NCBI RefSeq assembly: GCF_900111015.1 | Contig: NZ_FOFS01000002.1 | Span: 62,001-126,000 of the forward strand | Origin: Solimonas aquatica | GTDB taxonomy: Bacteria; Pseudomonadota; Gammaproteobacteria; Nevskiales; Nevskiaceae | Length of the DNA stretch: 64,000 nt | Direction of reading: 5' to 3' | Part shown: positions 1 through 9,045 of the stretch, piece after piece | Layout: every line of letters starts with the position of its first letter | Numbering within the stretch: the stretch's first letter is position 1 | Program-made: the position numbers and the translations under genes | Notes under the pieces: model-generated | Databases searched by the model: none | Seen by the model: only the letters and a program-made list of their open reading frames with translations | Told to the model about the DNA's origin: nothing

Positions 1-1287
1 GTGATTATCGACGCGCAATGCCCGGTGGTCTTCGTGGACCGCGAATTTGCCGAGCTGCTCGATCGGGTACGTGCGTCCTGTGTCCAGGCGTTCCAGATCG
101 TCAGTTTCGATTCTTCCAGTGCTGCCGCAGGTGAACTCGAAGCTTGGGTTCTGGCCGGGGATGGTCGCGATCCGCATGTGCCCATCCATCCTGATGATAC
201 GGCGATTCTGATCTACACCTCTGGCACTACAGGGCAGCCCAAGGGCGTACAGCTCACCCATGGCGGGCTCGGTTACATGCGGCTCTGCGAACACTTGGAG
301 CCTGCGCTCAAGCAGGACGCCAGCGATGTGCTGCTGACCGCGATGCCGCTGTTTCATCTGGTCGGCACGGGCTTGTCGCTGCAGGCTCTGTACAACGGCG
401 CGACGGTGTCGCTGCTGCCGGTGATGGAGCCGGGCGCGCTGTTGAAGCTGCTGGCGCGCGACCGTCCGACTATCTGCGCGCTGGTGCCAACCGCGATCCA
501 GATGTTGCTCGATCATCCAGACGCCAGCCGTGCCGACTTCTCCTCGCTTCGGCTGGTGATGTATGCCGGATCGCCCATCAGCTCTGCTCTGCTCAAGCGC
601 GCACTGCTGGAGATGAGGTGTAGTTTCATGCAGTTCTACGGCGCGACGGAAAGTTCCGGGGCGCTGACCCTGCTGCGTCCCGAGCAGCACGACGTTCACA
701 ACGAGGCCCGACTGCGCGCCTGCGGCACGCCGCTGCCGTTGATCGATATTGAGGTGCGGGATAGCGAAGGCAGGCCGCTGCCGGACGGCCAGACCGGAGA
801 ATTCTGGGTGCGCGCACCGAGTCTGTTCGGCGGCTACTGGCAGCAGCCGGAAGCCACGGCAGCGGTCTTGCAGGACGGCTGGTATCGCAGCGGTGACGCG
901 GGCTATCGCGATCATGATGGGCTCTACTACATCGTCGATCGCGTCAAGGACATGATCGTGACCGGCGGCGAGAATGTGTACTCGGCCGAAGTGGAGCAGG
1001 CACTGTGCCGGCATCCAGCTGTTCGGCAATGCGCGGTGATCGGGCTTCCCGATGAAAAATGGGGTGAGCGCGTCACCGCTGTGATAATCGCACGGGACGG
1101 CCAGCAGCCCAGAGTCGAGGACATCATCGCGCACTGCCGCGAATACATCGCAGGCTACAAGGTGCCAAAGGAAGTCCGTTTCGTCGGCAGTATGCCGATG
1201 ACCGCCACGGGTAAGGTCCTGAAGCGCGCGCTGCGCGAGGAATTGCTCAGGCAGTCGGCGCCGCAAGCCCGGGCCATCGTCGCTTGA
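1..1287 (+). CDS. Acyl-CoA synthetase (AMP-forming), 5' end cut by window edge
   Basis: This ANL-superfamily ligase activates a carboxylic acid to its CoA thioester through an acyl-adenylate. The visible 428 residues carry the core motifs in order: YTSGTTGQPKG (about residues 72-82), YGATESSG (about 215), GWYRSGDAGYRD (about 295) and the C-terminal PMTATGKVLKR lysine motif (about 400). Family members are usually 510-550 residues, so about 80-100 N-terminal residues lie outside the window. The GTG at base 1 is probably internal. The stop overlaps the following thioesterase reading frame, which suggests one transcript. The substrate cannot be read from sequence. A branched-chain or aromatic acid from the neighbouring pathway is an inference. 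Confidence 0.9.
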   Translation: MIIDAQCPVVFVDREFAELLDRVRASCVQAFQIVSFDSSSAAAGELEAWVLAGDGRDPHVPIHPDDTAILIYTSGTTGQPKGVQLTHGGLGYMRLCEHLEPALKQDASDVLLTAMPLFHLVGTGLSLQALYNGATVSLLPVMEPGALLKLLARDRPTICALVPTAIQMLLDHPDASRADFSSLRLVMYAGSPISSALLKRALLEMRCSFMQFYGATESSGALTLLRPEQHDVHNEARLRACGTPLPLIDIEVRDSEGRPLPDGQTGEFWVRAPSLFGGYWQQPEATAAVLQDGWYRSGDAGYRDHDGLYYIVDRVKDMIVTGGENVYSAEVEQALCRHPAVRQCAVIGLPDEKWGERVTAVIIARDGQQPRVEDIIAHCREYIAGYKVPKEVRFVGSMPMTATGKVLKRALREELLRQSAPQARAIVA

Positions 1288-1292
1288 GCGCA

Positions 1293-1727
1293 ATGCCGCT
1301 GCCTGGCGCAGCCCCTGACGAAGCCAGGCCCGCGATGCCGCCAGGCTTCCAGGAGATCGGCCATGCCGGCGGATTTTCATTCAGCTTCGGTCGCGTGGGG
1401 CTGAATCTGGCCGCGAAGAAAATGGGCTTTTTCGTGGCGCCGCGTCATCTCAACCCGGTGTCGGTCTGCCATGGCGGCGCCATCAGCACTTTTGCCGATA
1501 TGCAGATTTTGGCGATCACCGGCGATGCCGATCTGCTGACCCGGCACACGCCGACCATCTCGCTGTCGGTGGACTACCTGGCGCCCGCTGCCTTGGGCAG
1601 CTGGGTGGAAGCGCAGGTGACGCTGCTGAAATCCACCCGACATATGATTTTCACGCAGGCGCTCATTTTCGCCGACGCGCAGCTGGTGGCGCGTTCACAA
1701 GCCATTTATCGCAACGTACGTCAGTGA
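1293..1727 (+). CDS. PaaI-family hotdog thioesterase
   Basis: A 144-residue single-domain protein with the hotdog motif HGGAISTFADM near residue 55 and a following SVDYLAPA strand, typical of PaaI-like acyl-CoA thioesterases. It probably hydrolyses dead-end or excess acyl-CoA made by the ligase directly upstream. I chose the ATG at 1293. A TTG at 1284 would overlap the upstream stop and add three residues. The stop overlaps by 7 bp the 3' end of the convergent secreted-protein gene. Confidence 0.8.
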   Translation: MPLPGAAPDEARPAMPPGFQEIGHAGGFSFSFGRVGLNLAAKKMGFFVAPRHLNPVSVCHGGAISTFADMQILAITGDADLLTRHTPTISLSVDYLAPAALGSWVEAQVTLLKSTRHMIFTQALIFADAQLVARSQAIYRNVRQ

Positions 1728-2761
1728 GGCGGCGCAGCTGCGCGTGCTGCGTTCGACGGCACCGCCTCGAACGACCATTGCAGGTGCACTTTCGCCGTGC
1801 CGGTCCACAGCCCCAGCCAGGTGGAATTGCCATTCAATGACAACGGCAGGGGCAGGTCTGGACTGAGCACGTTGCCGCGGGTGGGTGCGTGCCGCAGGAT
1901 CGTGTTCATCCAGTCCAGAGCCGGAGGCGGCATGGGCTGCGATTCCTGTGTGCGGCTGGTGTGGCCGCCTTCGGTGTACTCAGTGATGCCTTCCGGGCGC
2001 GGCACAAAAATGGTCTCCTGCCACATCGGCTGCTGTGGATCCTGGGTGTCGATGACAGCCAGGAAATGCGTGCAGAGCGCCTGTCCATCTGAGGCATTGA
2101 GGGTGTCGGCCGAGCGGCGTTCGGAGAACGGCAGGAATTTGTCCTCGCTCTTGTTGTAGCGAACGCCATCAATGCTCATGGTAAGCGTCACCCGCGACTG
2201 TTCCGGACAGCCTTTGTTCGCCTCGAAGTAAAGATAGCGCCCCGGCACCGTGTCTTCTTCCAGTGCTTCTGGATAATCGATGGCGGCAAAGATGGCCGCG
2301 TAGCGCATCTGAGTATCCTGAAAGCAGGTCGGCTCGGCCTTGCAGCCGTGCAAATCCTCCTGCATGCGACGGTTGAGTGCCATGCGTTCGGCTTCGGTAC
2401 GGGGCAGCACCAGCGTCTTGCCCGAAGCCTCGATCTGCTTCTTGGCCTGCCGGGCCAGATAGATCGTCTTGGCCTCCAGGCGCCGATTGAGATCGGGGTC
2501 CAGAAGATTGCGGACCTGCAGCTGGCCGTCAGAGCGAAGGCGTGTTCGTAGTTCGTAGCGCTGCGAGGTTGTCGCCTTGGACCACTGCGGACCCGGAAAG
2601 CGTGGATCGTTCTTGGTCCAGTTCTGTGTGGCCTCCACCGTAGCCAGGAAATAGAGCTCCCGCTCCAGGGCAGCCTCGGCGGCGATTGCCGACAACGGCA
2701 AAAGGCTGGCACAGATCACCAGCCGCAGCGCATGCCGAATAACAGTGATGCTCTTGACCAT
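1721..2761 (-). CDS. Secreted protein of unknown function
   Basis: A 346-residue protein that I do not recognise. The ATG at 2761 gives a good Sec signal peptide: basic MVKSITVIRHALR, a hydrophobic stretch, then an ALA-type cleavage region near AIAAEA. An upstream in-frame extension to 2890 would run into the reductase gene and is rejected. The mature part is rich in charged residues and has several Cys (for example CKAEPTCF), which suggests disulphides in the periplasm. It lies 31 bp downstream of the reductase on the same strand, so the two are probably co-transcribed from the operator-bearing promoter at about 3.94 kb. Confidence 0.6.
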   Translation of the reverse strand: MVKSITVIRHALRLVICASLLPLSAIAAEAALERELYFLATVEATQNWTKNDPRFPGPQWSKATTSQRYELRTRLRSDGQLQVRNLLDPDLNRRLEAKTIYLARQAKKQIEASGKTLVLPRTEAERMALNRRMQEDLHGCKAEPTCFQDTQMRYAAIFAAIDYPEALEEDTVPGRYLYFEANKGCPEQSRVTLTMSIDGVRYNKSEDKFLPFSERRSADTLNASDGQALCTHFLAVIDTQDPQQPMWQETIFVPRPEGITEYTEGGHTSRTQESQPMPPPALDWMNTILRHAPTRGNVLSPDLPLPLSLNGNSTWLGLWTGTAKVHLQWSFEAVPSNAARAAAPPH

Positions 2762-2792
2762 CGAGGTCCCGGCTGCTGCGGCAGTGCGAAGC

Positions 2793-3863
2793 TTAGCGAG
2801 GCTTCGCGGCATGACTCTCGTCAGTGAATTTGTCGTAATGAATGGCCGTGACCGGCATGCCCAGCTTGCCCATGCGGTCAATGGCCGCATCGATCATGCC
2901 TGGTGGGCCGCATAGATAGCCTTCGGCCTGAGACCAGACCAGATTGCTCAATGCGCTCGGGATGAAGTCGGTCACCAGCCCCCTTGCGCCAGTCCAGTCA
3001 CTGTCTGCCGCTTCATGGGAGAGGACCGGGAGGAACACAAACTCCTCGTTCCAGCCCTGCGCCAGTTGCCGGATCTGCTCCAGGCAGTAAAGGTCGGCTT
3101 GCGTGCGCGCCCCGAACAGCAGCACGCAGCGCCGTTTGACTCGGTCCTTGCGCGCACGTTCCAGCAGACTCATCAGCGGTGCCAGTCCGGAGCCGCCGGC
3201 GATGCAGATCATCGGCGACAAGCCCGGGCGCAGATAGAAATGCCCGTGCGGACCATTCACCGTGATGGTCTGCTCGTCCAGCGCGCCGTTGAACAAATCT
3301 TCTGTGAAGGCACCCTGCGGCACCTTGCGGATGAAGAAGCTGACCCGGAGCCGGCCTTCGCGCTCCGGCGCATCGGCAAACGAGTAGCTACGGCCGCGTT
3401 GCAGTCCTGCGTGCTGGAGACTGGCGTACTGCCCGGCGAGATAAGGCATGGGGCGGTCGAGCTCCAGCGTGATTTTGACGATGTCATGCGTCAGGGCCTG
3501 GCGTTCCAGCAACTTGCCGACATAGTTCTCGGCGGCCGGAGTATCGCTGGCACCAGCTTCGACTTCCACCTGGGTGTTGGCATCCTGGGGAAGGGCCTGA
3601 CAGGCCAGGATGAAGCCAGCGGCGATCTCCTGCTGCGACAGGGTGTAGCCAAAATCGGTCAGTGCCTTGACCCGGCCGCTCTTGAGCCGGCACTTGCAGG
3701 AGCCGCAGGTGCCCACGGTGCAGTTATGCGGAAACGCGACGCCATTGCGCAAGGCCGCTTCCAGCAGGGTCTCGCCGCTGGGCACTTCAAAGCGCGCTCC
3801 GAACGGCGCCACTTCTACCATCTTCGCCGTCTTAGGTCCGAACAGCGATTTAAACAATCCCAT
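2793..3863 (-). CDS. Ferredoxin-NAD(P)H oxidoreductase (2Fe-2S/FAD)
   Basis: A 356-residue electron-transfer component. The N-terminal plant-type 2Fe-2S domain has Cys48, Cys53, Cys56 and Cys88 (C-x4-C-x2-C...C). It is followed by the FAD-binding motif RSYSF, the NAD(P)-binding GGSGLAPL and a C-terminal LCGPPGMID. The order 2Fe-2S-FAD-NAD is that of phenol hydroxylase and ring-hydroxylating dioxygenase reductases. No other reductase is present in the 1-18 kb cluster, so it is the best candidate electron donor for the Rieske ferredoxin and dioxygenase there. The start at 3863 has a GAGGAG ribosome site. It diverges from the MDR oxidoreductase across a perfect inverted repeat at 3929-3948. Confidence 0.85.
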   Translation of the reverse strand: MGLFKSLFGPKTAKMVEVAPFGARFEVPSGETLLEAALRNGVAFPHNCTVGTCGSCKCRLKSGRVKALTDFGYTLSQQEIAAGFILACQALPQDANTQVEVEAGASDTPAAENYVGKLLERQALTHDIVKITLELDRPMPYLAGQYASLQHAGLQRGRSYSFADAPEREGRLRVSFFIRKVPQGAFTEDLFNGALDEQTITVNGPHGHFYLRPGLSPMICIAGGSGLAPLMSLLERARKDRVKRRCVLLFGARTQADLYCLEQIRQLAQGWNEEFVFLPVLSHEAADSDWTGARGLVTDFIPSALSNLVWSQAEGYLCGPPGMIDAAIDRMGKLGMPVTAIHYDKFTDESHAAKPR

Positions 3864-3928
3864 GCCTGCTCCTCAATAGCTCTGTGTAAGGCCCGTCTGT
3901 GCCTGGCGGGCACGGACTCTTGTCGGCA

Positions 3929-3948
3929 ATAGTATGGTGTCATACTAT
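3929..3948. promoter_or_regulatory. Operator-like inverted repeat, site 1 of the TATGGTKYCATA family
   Basis: ATAGTATG and CATACTAT are perfect 8-bp arms around GTGT. The core TATGGTGTCATA (3933-3944) matches sites at 8066, 18786 and 20744. It lies between two divergent start codons (3863 and 4030), where a repressor could control both directions. Confidence 0.7.
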
Positions 3949-4029
3949 GTCTGAAAAGCACAGGTCCGCTCGCGCCGCAGCGGAGCCGTATGGGGTACAG
4001 GATAAGGCGGCGGCGGGAGGAGAGCCCGG

Positions 4030-5058
4030 ATGAACGAGAACAGGCGCGTGATCGTAGCGGAGCGGCCGCGATATATCGTGCCGACCGTCAATTGCTTTCG
4101 CCTTGAAACCGCGCCGATGCCGGACTGCGGGCCGGGACAGCTGCGAATTCGTACCCTGTGCCTGTCGATGGATGCACAGCTTTACGCAAAGCTGCAGCGG
4201 ATCTCGCCGGATGCTGAGCCCATCAGGCTGTATGAGGCGATGACCGGTCCGGCGCTAGGGCGCGTGGAAGCTTCGCTGCATCCCGATTTCTCGCCCGGCG
4301 AACTGGTGAGCGGCTTCTGGGCCTGGCAGGACTATGTGGTCAGCAATGGTCGCCGTCTACGCAAGCTCGACTTCAGCCTGCAACGCAGCACGCATGCCCT
4401 AAGTGCCTATGGCGCTTCAGCATTTGGTGCCTATATCGCGCTGCAGAAGTTAGCGCCAGCCGAGTGGGGCGAGACCGTAGTGGTCGGTACCGCCCTGGGC
4501 GGACTAGGAAACATTGCCAGCCAGATTGCCAAGGCCAAAGGCTGCCGCGTGGTCGGCATCACCGGCAGCGAGGAAAAATGCCAGCGGGGCATGACTGCCT
4601 TGGGTCTCGACGATTGCGTCTCATACAACGCCCCCGATTTTGCCGACCGCGTCAGGACGGCCTGTCGCAAAGGCGTCGATGTCTTTGTCGACACCTCAGG
4701 TGGCAAGGTGCTGGAAGCCGTGGTGCCGCTGCTGCAGCGCAAGGCGCGTATCGCTGCCTGCGGGCTCATGGCGACGCCGCACTTCGGCGAGCCGGCGTTT
4801 CGCGGCCGCTTCCAGAACACCATGAGTTTCATGTTCGAAGTCATCAATCGCCGTATCACGGTGCAGGGCCTGGTGATCTTTGATCACCTGCGTCAGTCGC
4901 TTCGCGATTTTCATCGCGACATGAATGCCTGGATTGACAGCGGAAAGATCCGGCCTATGGAAGACATCGTCAGCGGGCTGGAGCAGGCACCGCGCGCTTT
5001 CCAGGACATTTTCGAGGGGCGCAACGTTGGCAAGCGCCTGGTGTGGATTAGTGATTGA
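4030..5058 (+). CDS. MDR-family NADP-dependent oxidoreductase (zinc-independent)
   Basis: A 342-residue medium-chain dehydrogenase/reductase of the leukotriene B4 12-hydroxydehydrogenase / CurA type. The nucleotide-binding motif is ALGGLGNIASQIAKAKGCRVVGITGS around residues 157-180, in the AxxGxxG arrangement of this branch. The zinc-ligand Cys/His residues of alcohol dehydrogenases are absent. Such enzymes reduce alpha,beta-unsaturated ketones or aldehydes with NADPH. It is the first plus-strand gene after operator site 1 and is followed 30 bp later by an alcohol dehydrogenase. The substrate is unknown. Confidence 0.8.
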   Translation: MNENRRVIVAERPRYIVPTVNCFRLETAPMPDCGPGQLRIRTLCLSMDAQLYAKLQRISPDAEPIRLYEAMTGPALGRVEASLHPDFSPGELVSGFWAWQDYVVSNGRRLRKLDFSLQRSTHALSAYGASAFGAYIALQKLAPAEWGETVVVGTALGGLGNIASQIAKAKGCRVVGITGSEEKCQRGMTALGLDDCVSYNAPDFADRVRTACRKGVDVFVDTSGGKVLEAVVPLLQRKARIAACGLMATPHFGEPAFRGRFQNTMSFMFEVINRRITVQGLVIFDHLRQSLRDFHRDMNAWIDSGKIRPMEDIVSGLEQAPRAFQDIFEGRNVGKRLVWISD

Positions 5059-5088
5059 AGTGCCTTAGATCATTTCAGCGGAGACAGC

Positions 5089-6210
5089 ATGAATTCTTCA
5101 GAAGCGAGCATTCGCGCCAGCGCTGCCGTGTTGCGGCAGGTCGGTGGGCCTTTTTTGATCGAATCGGTGGAGGTGGCGGCGCCGCGTGCCGATGAAGTCA
5201 GGGTACGAATTGTGGCGGTAGGTATGTGCCATACCGATCTGGTGGCGCGTGACGGCTTCCCGGTGCCGATGCCCATCGTGCTTGGCCACGAGGGTGCGGG
5301 CATCGTGGAGTCGGTGGGCAGCGCGGTACAGGATCTGGTTCCCGGTGATCACGTGGTGCTCAGCTTCAACTCTTGTTCCGCATGTCCGAGTTGTGCGGCA
5401 CAGACCCCCGCTTACTGCTATGACTTTCTGGCGCACAACTTCAGTGGGGTAAGGCCTGGAGACGGCAGCAGTCCGCTGAGCCAGGCCGGCGCTACTGTGC
5501 ACGGCAATTTCTTCGGGCAGTCTTCGTTTGGCAGCTATGCGATCGCCAATCGCCGGAATACCGTCAAAGTGGATGCCGGCCTTCCTTTGGATTTGCTGGG
5601 TCCGTTGGGCTGTGGCATCCAGACTGGCGCGGGTGCGGTGGTCAATTCGCTGGGCCTGAAGAAAGGCGAGTCGCTGGCTATTTTCGGCGGCGGCGCCGTG
5701 GGGCTGTCTGCACTGCTGGGCGCACGCGCGGTGGAGGCCGGCACCGTCATCGTGGTGGAACCCAATGAGAGTCGGCGACTGTTGGCACTCGAATTGGGGG
5801 CGACGCATGTGGTCGATCCGAAGAGCGAGTCCGATGTCCTTGCGAAGATCAAGGCACTGGCTGGCGGCGGTGTGCGCCACGCGCTGGATACCACCGGTAT
5901 CCCGGCCGTAGTGGCAACTGCGGTAGAGACCATGCTGCCCAATGGCATGCTGGGTCTGATCGCGGTGCCGCCGCCCGATGCGATGCTGCCCGCCAACATG
6001 ATGAGCATGCTGGTGCGCGGCGTCGGCGTGAAATACATCACCGAAGGCGATGCCGATCCGCAGACCTTCATCCCGCGCATGCTGAGCTGGTATCAGCAGA
6101 ACCGGTTTCCCTTTGATCGACTCATCACGCGCTTTCCCTTCGCGCAGATCAATGAAGCTGCCAAAGCGTCGGAGAGCGGCGCGGCGATAAAGCCAGTACT
6201 TATCCTCTGA
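5089..6210 (+). CDS. Zinc-dependent aryl-alcohol dehydrogenase
   Basis: A 373-residue MDR alcohol dehydrogenase of the benzyl-alcohol dehydrogenase (XylB/AreB) type. It has catalytic zinc elements MCHTDLVARDG and GHEGAG, a structural-zinc loop with four Cys (CSACPSC then C about eight residues on, near residues 97-111) and the NAD motif GGGAVG near 195. In an aromatic side-chain pathway it would oxidise a benzylic or cuminyl-type alcohol to the aldehyde. No aldehyde dehydrogenase lies next to it. It shares the transcript started at site 1 with its neighbours. Confidence 0.85.
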   Translation: MNSSEASIRASAAVLRQVGGPFLIESVEVAAPRADEVRVRIVAVGMCHTDLVARDGFPVPMPIVLGHEGAGIVESVGSAVQDLVPGDHVVLSFNSCSACPSCAAQTPAYCYDFLAHNFSGVRPGDGSSPLSQAGATVHGNFFGQSSFGSYAIANRRNTVKVDAGLPLDLLGPLGCGIQTGAGAVVNSLGLKKGESLAIFGGGAVGLSALLGARAVEAGTVIVVEPNESRRLLALELGATHVVDPKSESDVLAKIKALAGGGVRHALDTTGIPAVVATAVETMLPNGMLGLIAVPPPDAMLPANMMSMLVRGVGVKYITEGDADPQTFIPRMLSWYQQNRFPFDRLITRFPFAQINEAAKASESGAAIKPVLIL

Positions 6211-6224
6211 ACAAAGGCCTGAAC

Positions 6225-6578
6225 ATGTCTGTTTCGATCAAGCATCTCCTCTGGATCGCGCTGGGCGTCGTGGCACTGCTCACCACCTGGCCCTATGGCT
6301 TCGACTGGATGCGCGCCGGGGGCAATATCTTCAATCCAGTCGCCTTCTTCGGTGACGCAATCAAGGCGGGTGGTACCGCTGCGTTTCTCAGCATCGACAT
6401 GCTCGTGGCCTGGGTGGTGTTCATGATCTGGGTGGTCTTCGATGCGCAGCGCATCGGTATGGGCGCGAAATGGGGCTGGTTCTTCGTGGCGCTCTCCTAC
6501 ATCGGCGTGTCCTTCACCTTTCCGATTTATCTGGTGACGCGCGAACGCTTTCTGGACCGGCGCCAGCGTCAGGCTTGA
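6225..6578 (+). CDS. DUF2834-like small membrane protein
   Basis: 117 residues with three hydrophobic helices (about 7-25, 52-75 and 82-103) separated by short polar loops, resembling DUF2834 proteins. Motifs such as WVVFDAQRIG and the closing FPIYLVTRER fit that family. Function is unknown. It starts 14 bp after the alcohol dehydrogenase and precedes another membrane protein, so it may belong to the substrate or envelope side of this operon. Confidence 0.65.
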   Translation: MSVSIKHLLWIALGVVALLTTWPYGFDWMRAGGNIFNPVAFFGDAIKAGGTAAFLSIDMLVAWVVFMIWVVFDAQRIGMGAKWGWFFVALSYIGVSFTFPIYLVTRERFLDRRQRQA

Positions 6579-6613
6579 AGGCCGCGTACTCGAATCGACG
6601 GGGAGTGCATGAG

Positions 6614-7375
6614 ATGAACCTGAGGTCGCAGAAGGCTGGACTTTGGTGCACCTGGATTTTCTCCGCCTTGACGGCGGTGGGTTGGCTGGGCATCGCGCAT
6701 TTCTACCAGCCCGCGCCGGCGGATCTGGGCCTGGACGCCACCAAGCTGTGGTTCAGTGACACGCATCGCTGGGACACGCTGATTGGCTGCAGCCTGTTCT
6801 ACATCGCGGCTGGTTTTCTGACGCCGGGTTCGATTCAGTTCGGACTGATGCTGGCCAAGATCGAGGGACGCTGGCCACTGTGGTCGCTGACCACCGCGGT
6901 CTGCGGTGTGTTCATTTCACTGATCGTGTTTTTCAACGCCTGTGCCTGGCTGGTGGCCGCCTATCGTCCGGAGACGGGTGCGGATGTGATTCAGTCCTGG
7001 AGCGACTGGGCCTGGTTTGCCTTTCTGCTCGGCTGGATTTACTTGTCGATCGAGATGCTCGCCACCGCCGTGGTGGAACTGCAGGATCATCGCGAGCAGC
7101 CGATGGTGCCGCGCTGGTTCAGCTGGTTCACCGTCGCCGGCGGTGTGGCCATCGTGACCGCCGCAGGACCCGCGTTCTTCAAGAGCGGGCCATTTGCCTA
7201 TCACGGCCTGCTAGCTTTCTACATGCCGGTTTTGGTCTGGGGCATCTATCTCAATGGCACTGCCTGGTTCATGTATCGCGAGCTGGAGCGTGAGGCACTG
7301 GGCGGTGCGCTCGGCGTTCAGGCCGGCAGCAGCTCGGGATCGCCGGCGGTCAGATACTCCCACATGCGCTCGTAG
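6614..7375 (+). CDS. Polytopic membrane protein of unknown function
   Basis: A 253-residue protein with about six predicted transmembrane helices (for example around residues 9-28, 53-75, 85-110, 128-152, 170-190 and 200-222). I do not recognise a characterised family. The ATG at 6614 follows a GGGGAG ribosome site. A longer frame starting inside the previous gene has no such site. Its 3' end overlaps the convergent class II aldolase gene by 58 bp. As the last gene of the 4030-7375 unit it accompanies the alcohol dehydrogenase and the DUF2834 protein. Confidence 0.6.
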   Translation: MNLRSQKAGLWCTWIFSALTAVGWLGIAHFYQPAPADLGLDATKLWFSDTHRWDTLIGCSLFYIAAGFLTPGSIQFGLMLAKIEGRWPLWSLTTAVCGVFISLIVFFNACAWLVAAYRPETGADVIQSWSDWAWFAFLLGWIYLSIEMLATAVVELQDHREQPMVPRWFSWFTVAGGVAIVTAAGPAFFKSGPFAYHGLLAFYMPVLVWGIYLNGTAWFMYRELEREALGGALGVQAGSSSGSPAVRYSHMRS

Positions 7376-8019
7376 ACACGACCGGTGGTGACCTGGCGCG
7401 CAAGGGTTTCCGCTGGACTCAACAGAGTGTGATCGCCGTCCTGGCCCATCTGCATGAGTGCAACTTCGACGCGCGCCGCCTCTTCGAGAAACCAGGACAG
7501 GGCCAGGGCTTCGACAAGATCGGTGCCCAGCACCACGGCGCCGTTGGCACGCATCACGATGGCCTTGCCGCCGTCGAGCTGCGCGGCCAGACGCTCGGCC
7601 TGCGGCGTGTCGCGCAGCAAGCGCGGGTCGTCCCAGAACGCTGGCTGCGGCGCAAAGTATGCGCCGAAGCCGTGGCGCGGCCGGGGCGTGCGCCGCAGCA
7701 GGCCTAGCAGACCGGTCTGCGGCGGCATGATCCGGCAGATCGCGCCGATTTCGCCGCGACGCGCATAGACCGCCTGATGAATCCGCACCTCGCCCAGCAC
7801 GCCGTCGGGTAGCTCGCCGCGCACCGGCACTACGCTGCCGTCCTGTCCTGGCGCGATCGTGCCCATGGGCTGCGGCGCGCAGACCAGGAATTCGTCGACG
7901 CTCAGCCGCACGCTGCAGTGTCCGTAAGCATGCACCAGTACGCCGCGCGCCAGGCCGCGCGCGGCCAGCCGGAGTTGTCGCTGCTGTTCGCGCAACGGTG
8001 CCAGATCTTTCATTGTCAT
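7318..8019 (-). CDS. Class II aldolase/adducin-fold protein, CmtD-like decarboxylase candidate, metal site altered
   Basis: 233 residues with the class II aldolase/adducin fold pattern: GHCSVRL near residue 35, then the stretch EVRIHQAVYARR (the Glu corresponds to the catalytic Glu of FucA), then AICRIMPP where the family normally has a metal-binding H-x-H, then MRANGAVVLG where the third His (HG) is normally found. All three zinc-ligand histidines are therefore replaced (R, M, N) while the Glu is kept. In p-cumate pathways the CmtD decarboxylase, which removes CO2 from the carboxylated ring-fission product, belongs to this family, and the neighbours here are otherwise cumate-like. The decarboxylase role is inference. 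Confidence 0.65.
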   Translation of the reverse strand: MTMKDLAPLREQQRQLRLAARGLARGVLVHAYGHCSVRLSVDEFLVCAPQPMGTIAPGQDGSVVPVRGELPDGVLGEVRIHQAVYARRGEIGAICRIMPPQTGLLGLLRRTPRPRHGFGAYFAPQPAFWDDPRLLRDTPQAERLAAQLDGGKAIVMRANGAVVLGTDLVEALALSWFLEEAARVEVALMQMGQDGDHTLLSPAETLARQVTTGRVYERMWEYLTAGDPELLPA

Positions 8020-8063
8020 TTACAAGCCATCCAGCCGGAATGTTGACTGATATTCTACCATCC

Positions 8064-8079
8064 GATATGGTGCCATACC
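8064..8079. promoter_or_regulatory. Operator-like near-palindrome, site 2
   Basis: Core TATGGTGCCATA at 8066-8077 (5-bp arms TATGG/CCATA around TG). It lies midway between the divergent start codons of the aldolase-fold gene (8019) and the acetaldehyde dehydrogenase (8122), about 50 bp from each. It heads the 12-gene catabolic operon. Confidence 0.7.
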
Positions 8080-8121
8080 ACATCAGTATGTCGGCCTGAC
8101 GCCGGCCTCACGGGGGAGAGC

Positions 8122-9045
8122 ATGAGCAAGATCCGCTGCGCGCTGATCGGCTCCGGAAATATCGGAACCGATCTGTTGTACAAGCTCAAACGCAGCGCGC
8201 TGCTGGATCCGGTGTGGATGGTCGGCATCGATGCCGGCTCCGAGGGACTGGAGCGCGCACGTGACCTGGGGCTGAAAACCACGGATCGCGGCGTGGAAGG
8301 ACTGCTGCCTCACGTGCGATCCGACCAGATCCGCATTGCCTTCGATGCCACCTCGGCCTATGTGCATGCCGACAATGCCCGCAAGCTGCAGGCTCTGGGC
8401 GTGCGCATGATCGATCTGACGCCGGCCGCGATTGGCCCCTACTGCGTGCCGCCAGTGAATCTCAGCGCGTCACTGCTGCGCGATGCCGCCAACGTCAACA
8501 TGGTCACCTGTGGTGGGCAGGCCACCATTCCCATGGTCGCAGCGGTGTCACGCGTGCAGGCGGTGGCTTACGGTGAGATCGTGGCCACCGTGTCCTCGCG
8601 CTCGGTGGGCCCCGGTACCCGAAAAAACATCGATGAGTTCACGCGCACCACGGCGCGCGCGGTGGAGAGCGTCGGCGGCGCGGCGCGCGGCAAGGCGATC
8701 ATCATCATCAATCCGGCAGAACCGCCCTTGATCATGCGCGATACCGTGCATTGTCTGACCGAGGCAGAGCCCGATCAGGCCGCGATCCGCGAGTCGATCC
8801 AGCAGATGATCGAGCAGGTCCAGGTCTATGTCCCCGGCTATCGCTTGAAAAACGGACCGGTGTTCGACGGCCGCCGCGTGTCGGTGTTTCTCGAGGTGGA
8901 GGGGCTGGGCGACTATCTGCCACGCTACGCCGGCAATCTCGACATCATGACCGCCGCCGCCGCGCGCACCGCGGAGCTGTTTGCGCAGCAGATGCGCGAA
9001 CCGGCGATGCCGCGTGGCGAACGTCCGGGAGTCTGCCAGTCATGA
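8122..9045 (+). CDS. mhpF: Acetaldehyde dehydrogenase (acylating)
   Basis: 307 residues of the MhpF/DmpF/BphJ family, which converts acetaldehyde, NAD+ and CoA to acetyl-CoA at the end of meta-cleavage pathways. The N-terminal nucleotide-binding motif GSGNIGTD, the catalytic-Cys region [13 protein letters not shown] (Cys about residue 131) and [16 protein letters not shown] are all present. It overlaps the aldolase gene by ATGA, matching the channelled aldolase-dehydrogenase complex. It is the first gene after operator site 2. A second copy is at 57520. Confidence 0.95.
   Translation: MSKIRCALIGSGNIGTDLLYKLKRSALLDPVWMVGIDAGSEGLERARDLGLKTTDRGVEGLLPHVRSDQIRIAFDATSAYVHADNARKLQALGVRMIDLTPAAIGPYCVPPVNLSASLLRDAANVNMVTCGGQATIPMVAAVSRVQAVAYGEIVATVSSRSVGPGTRKNIDEFTRTTARAVESVGGAARGKAIIIINPAEPPLIMRDTVHCLTEAEPDQAAIRESIQQMIEQVQVYVPGYRLKNGPVFDGRRVSVFLEVEGLGDYLPRYAGNLDIMTAAAARTAELFAQQMREPAMPRGERPGVCQS

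Noticed and set aside
8751-9041. In-frame N-terminal extension of the 4-hydroxy-2-oxovalerate aldolase
   Set aside because: It lies entirely inside the acetaldehyde dehydrogenase gene. The ATGA overlap at 9042 is the normal start.
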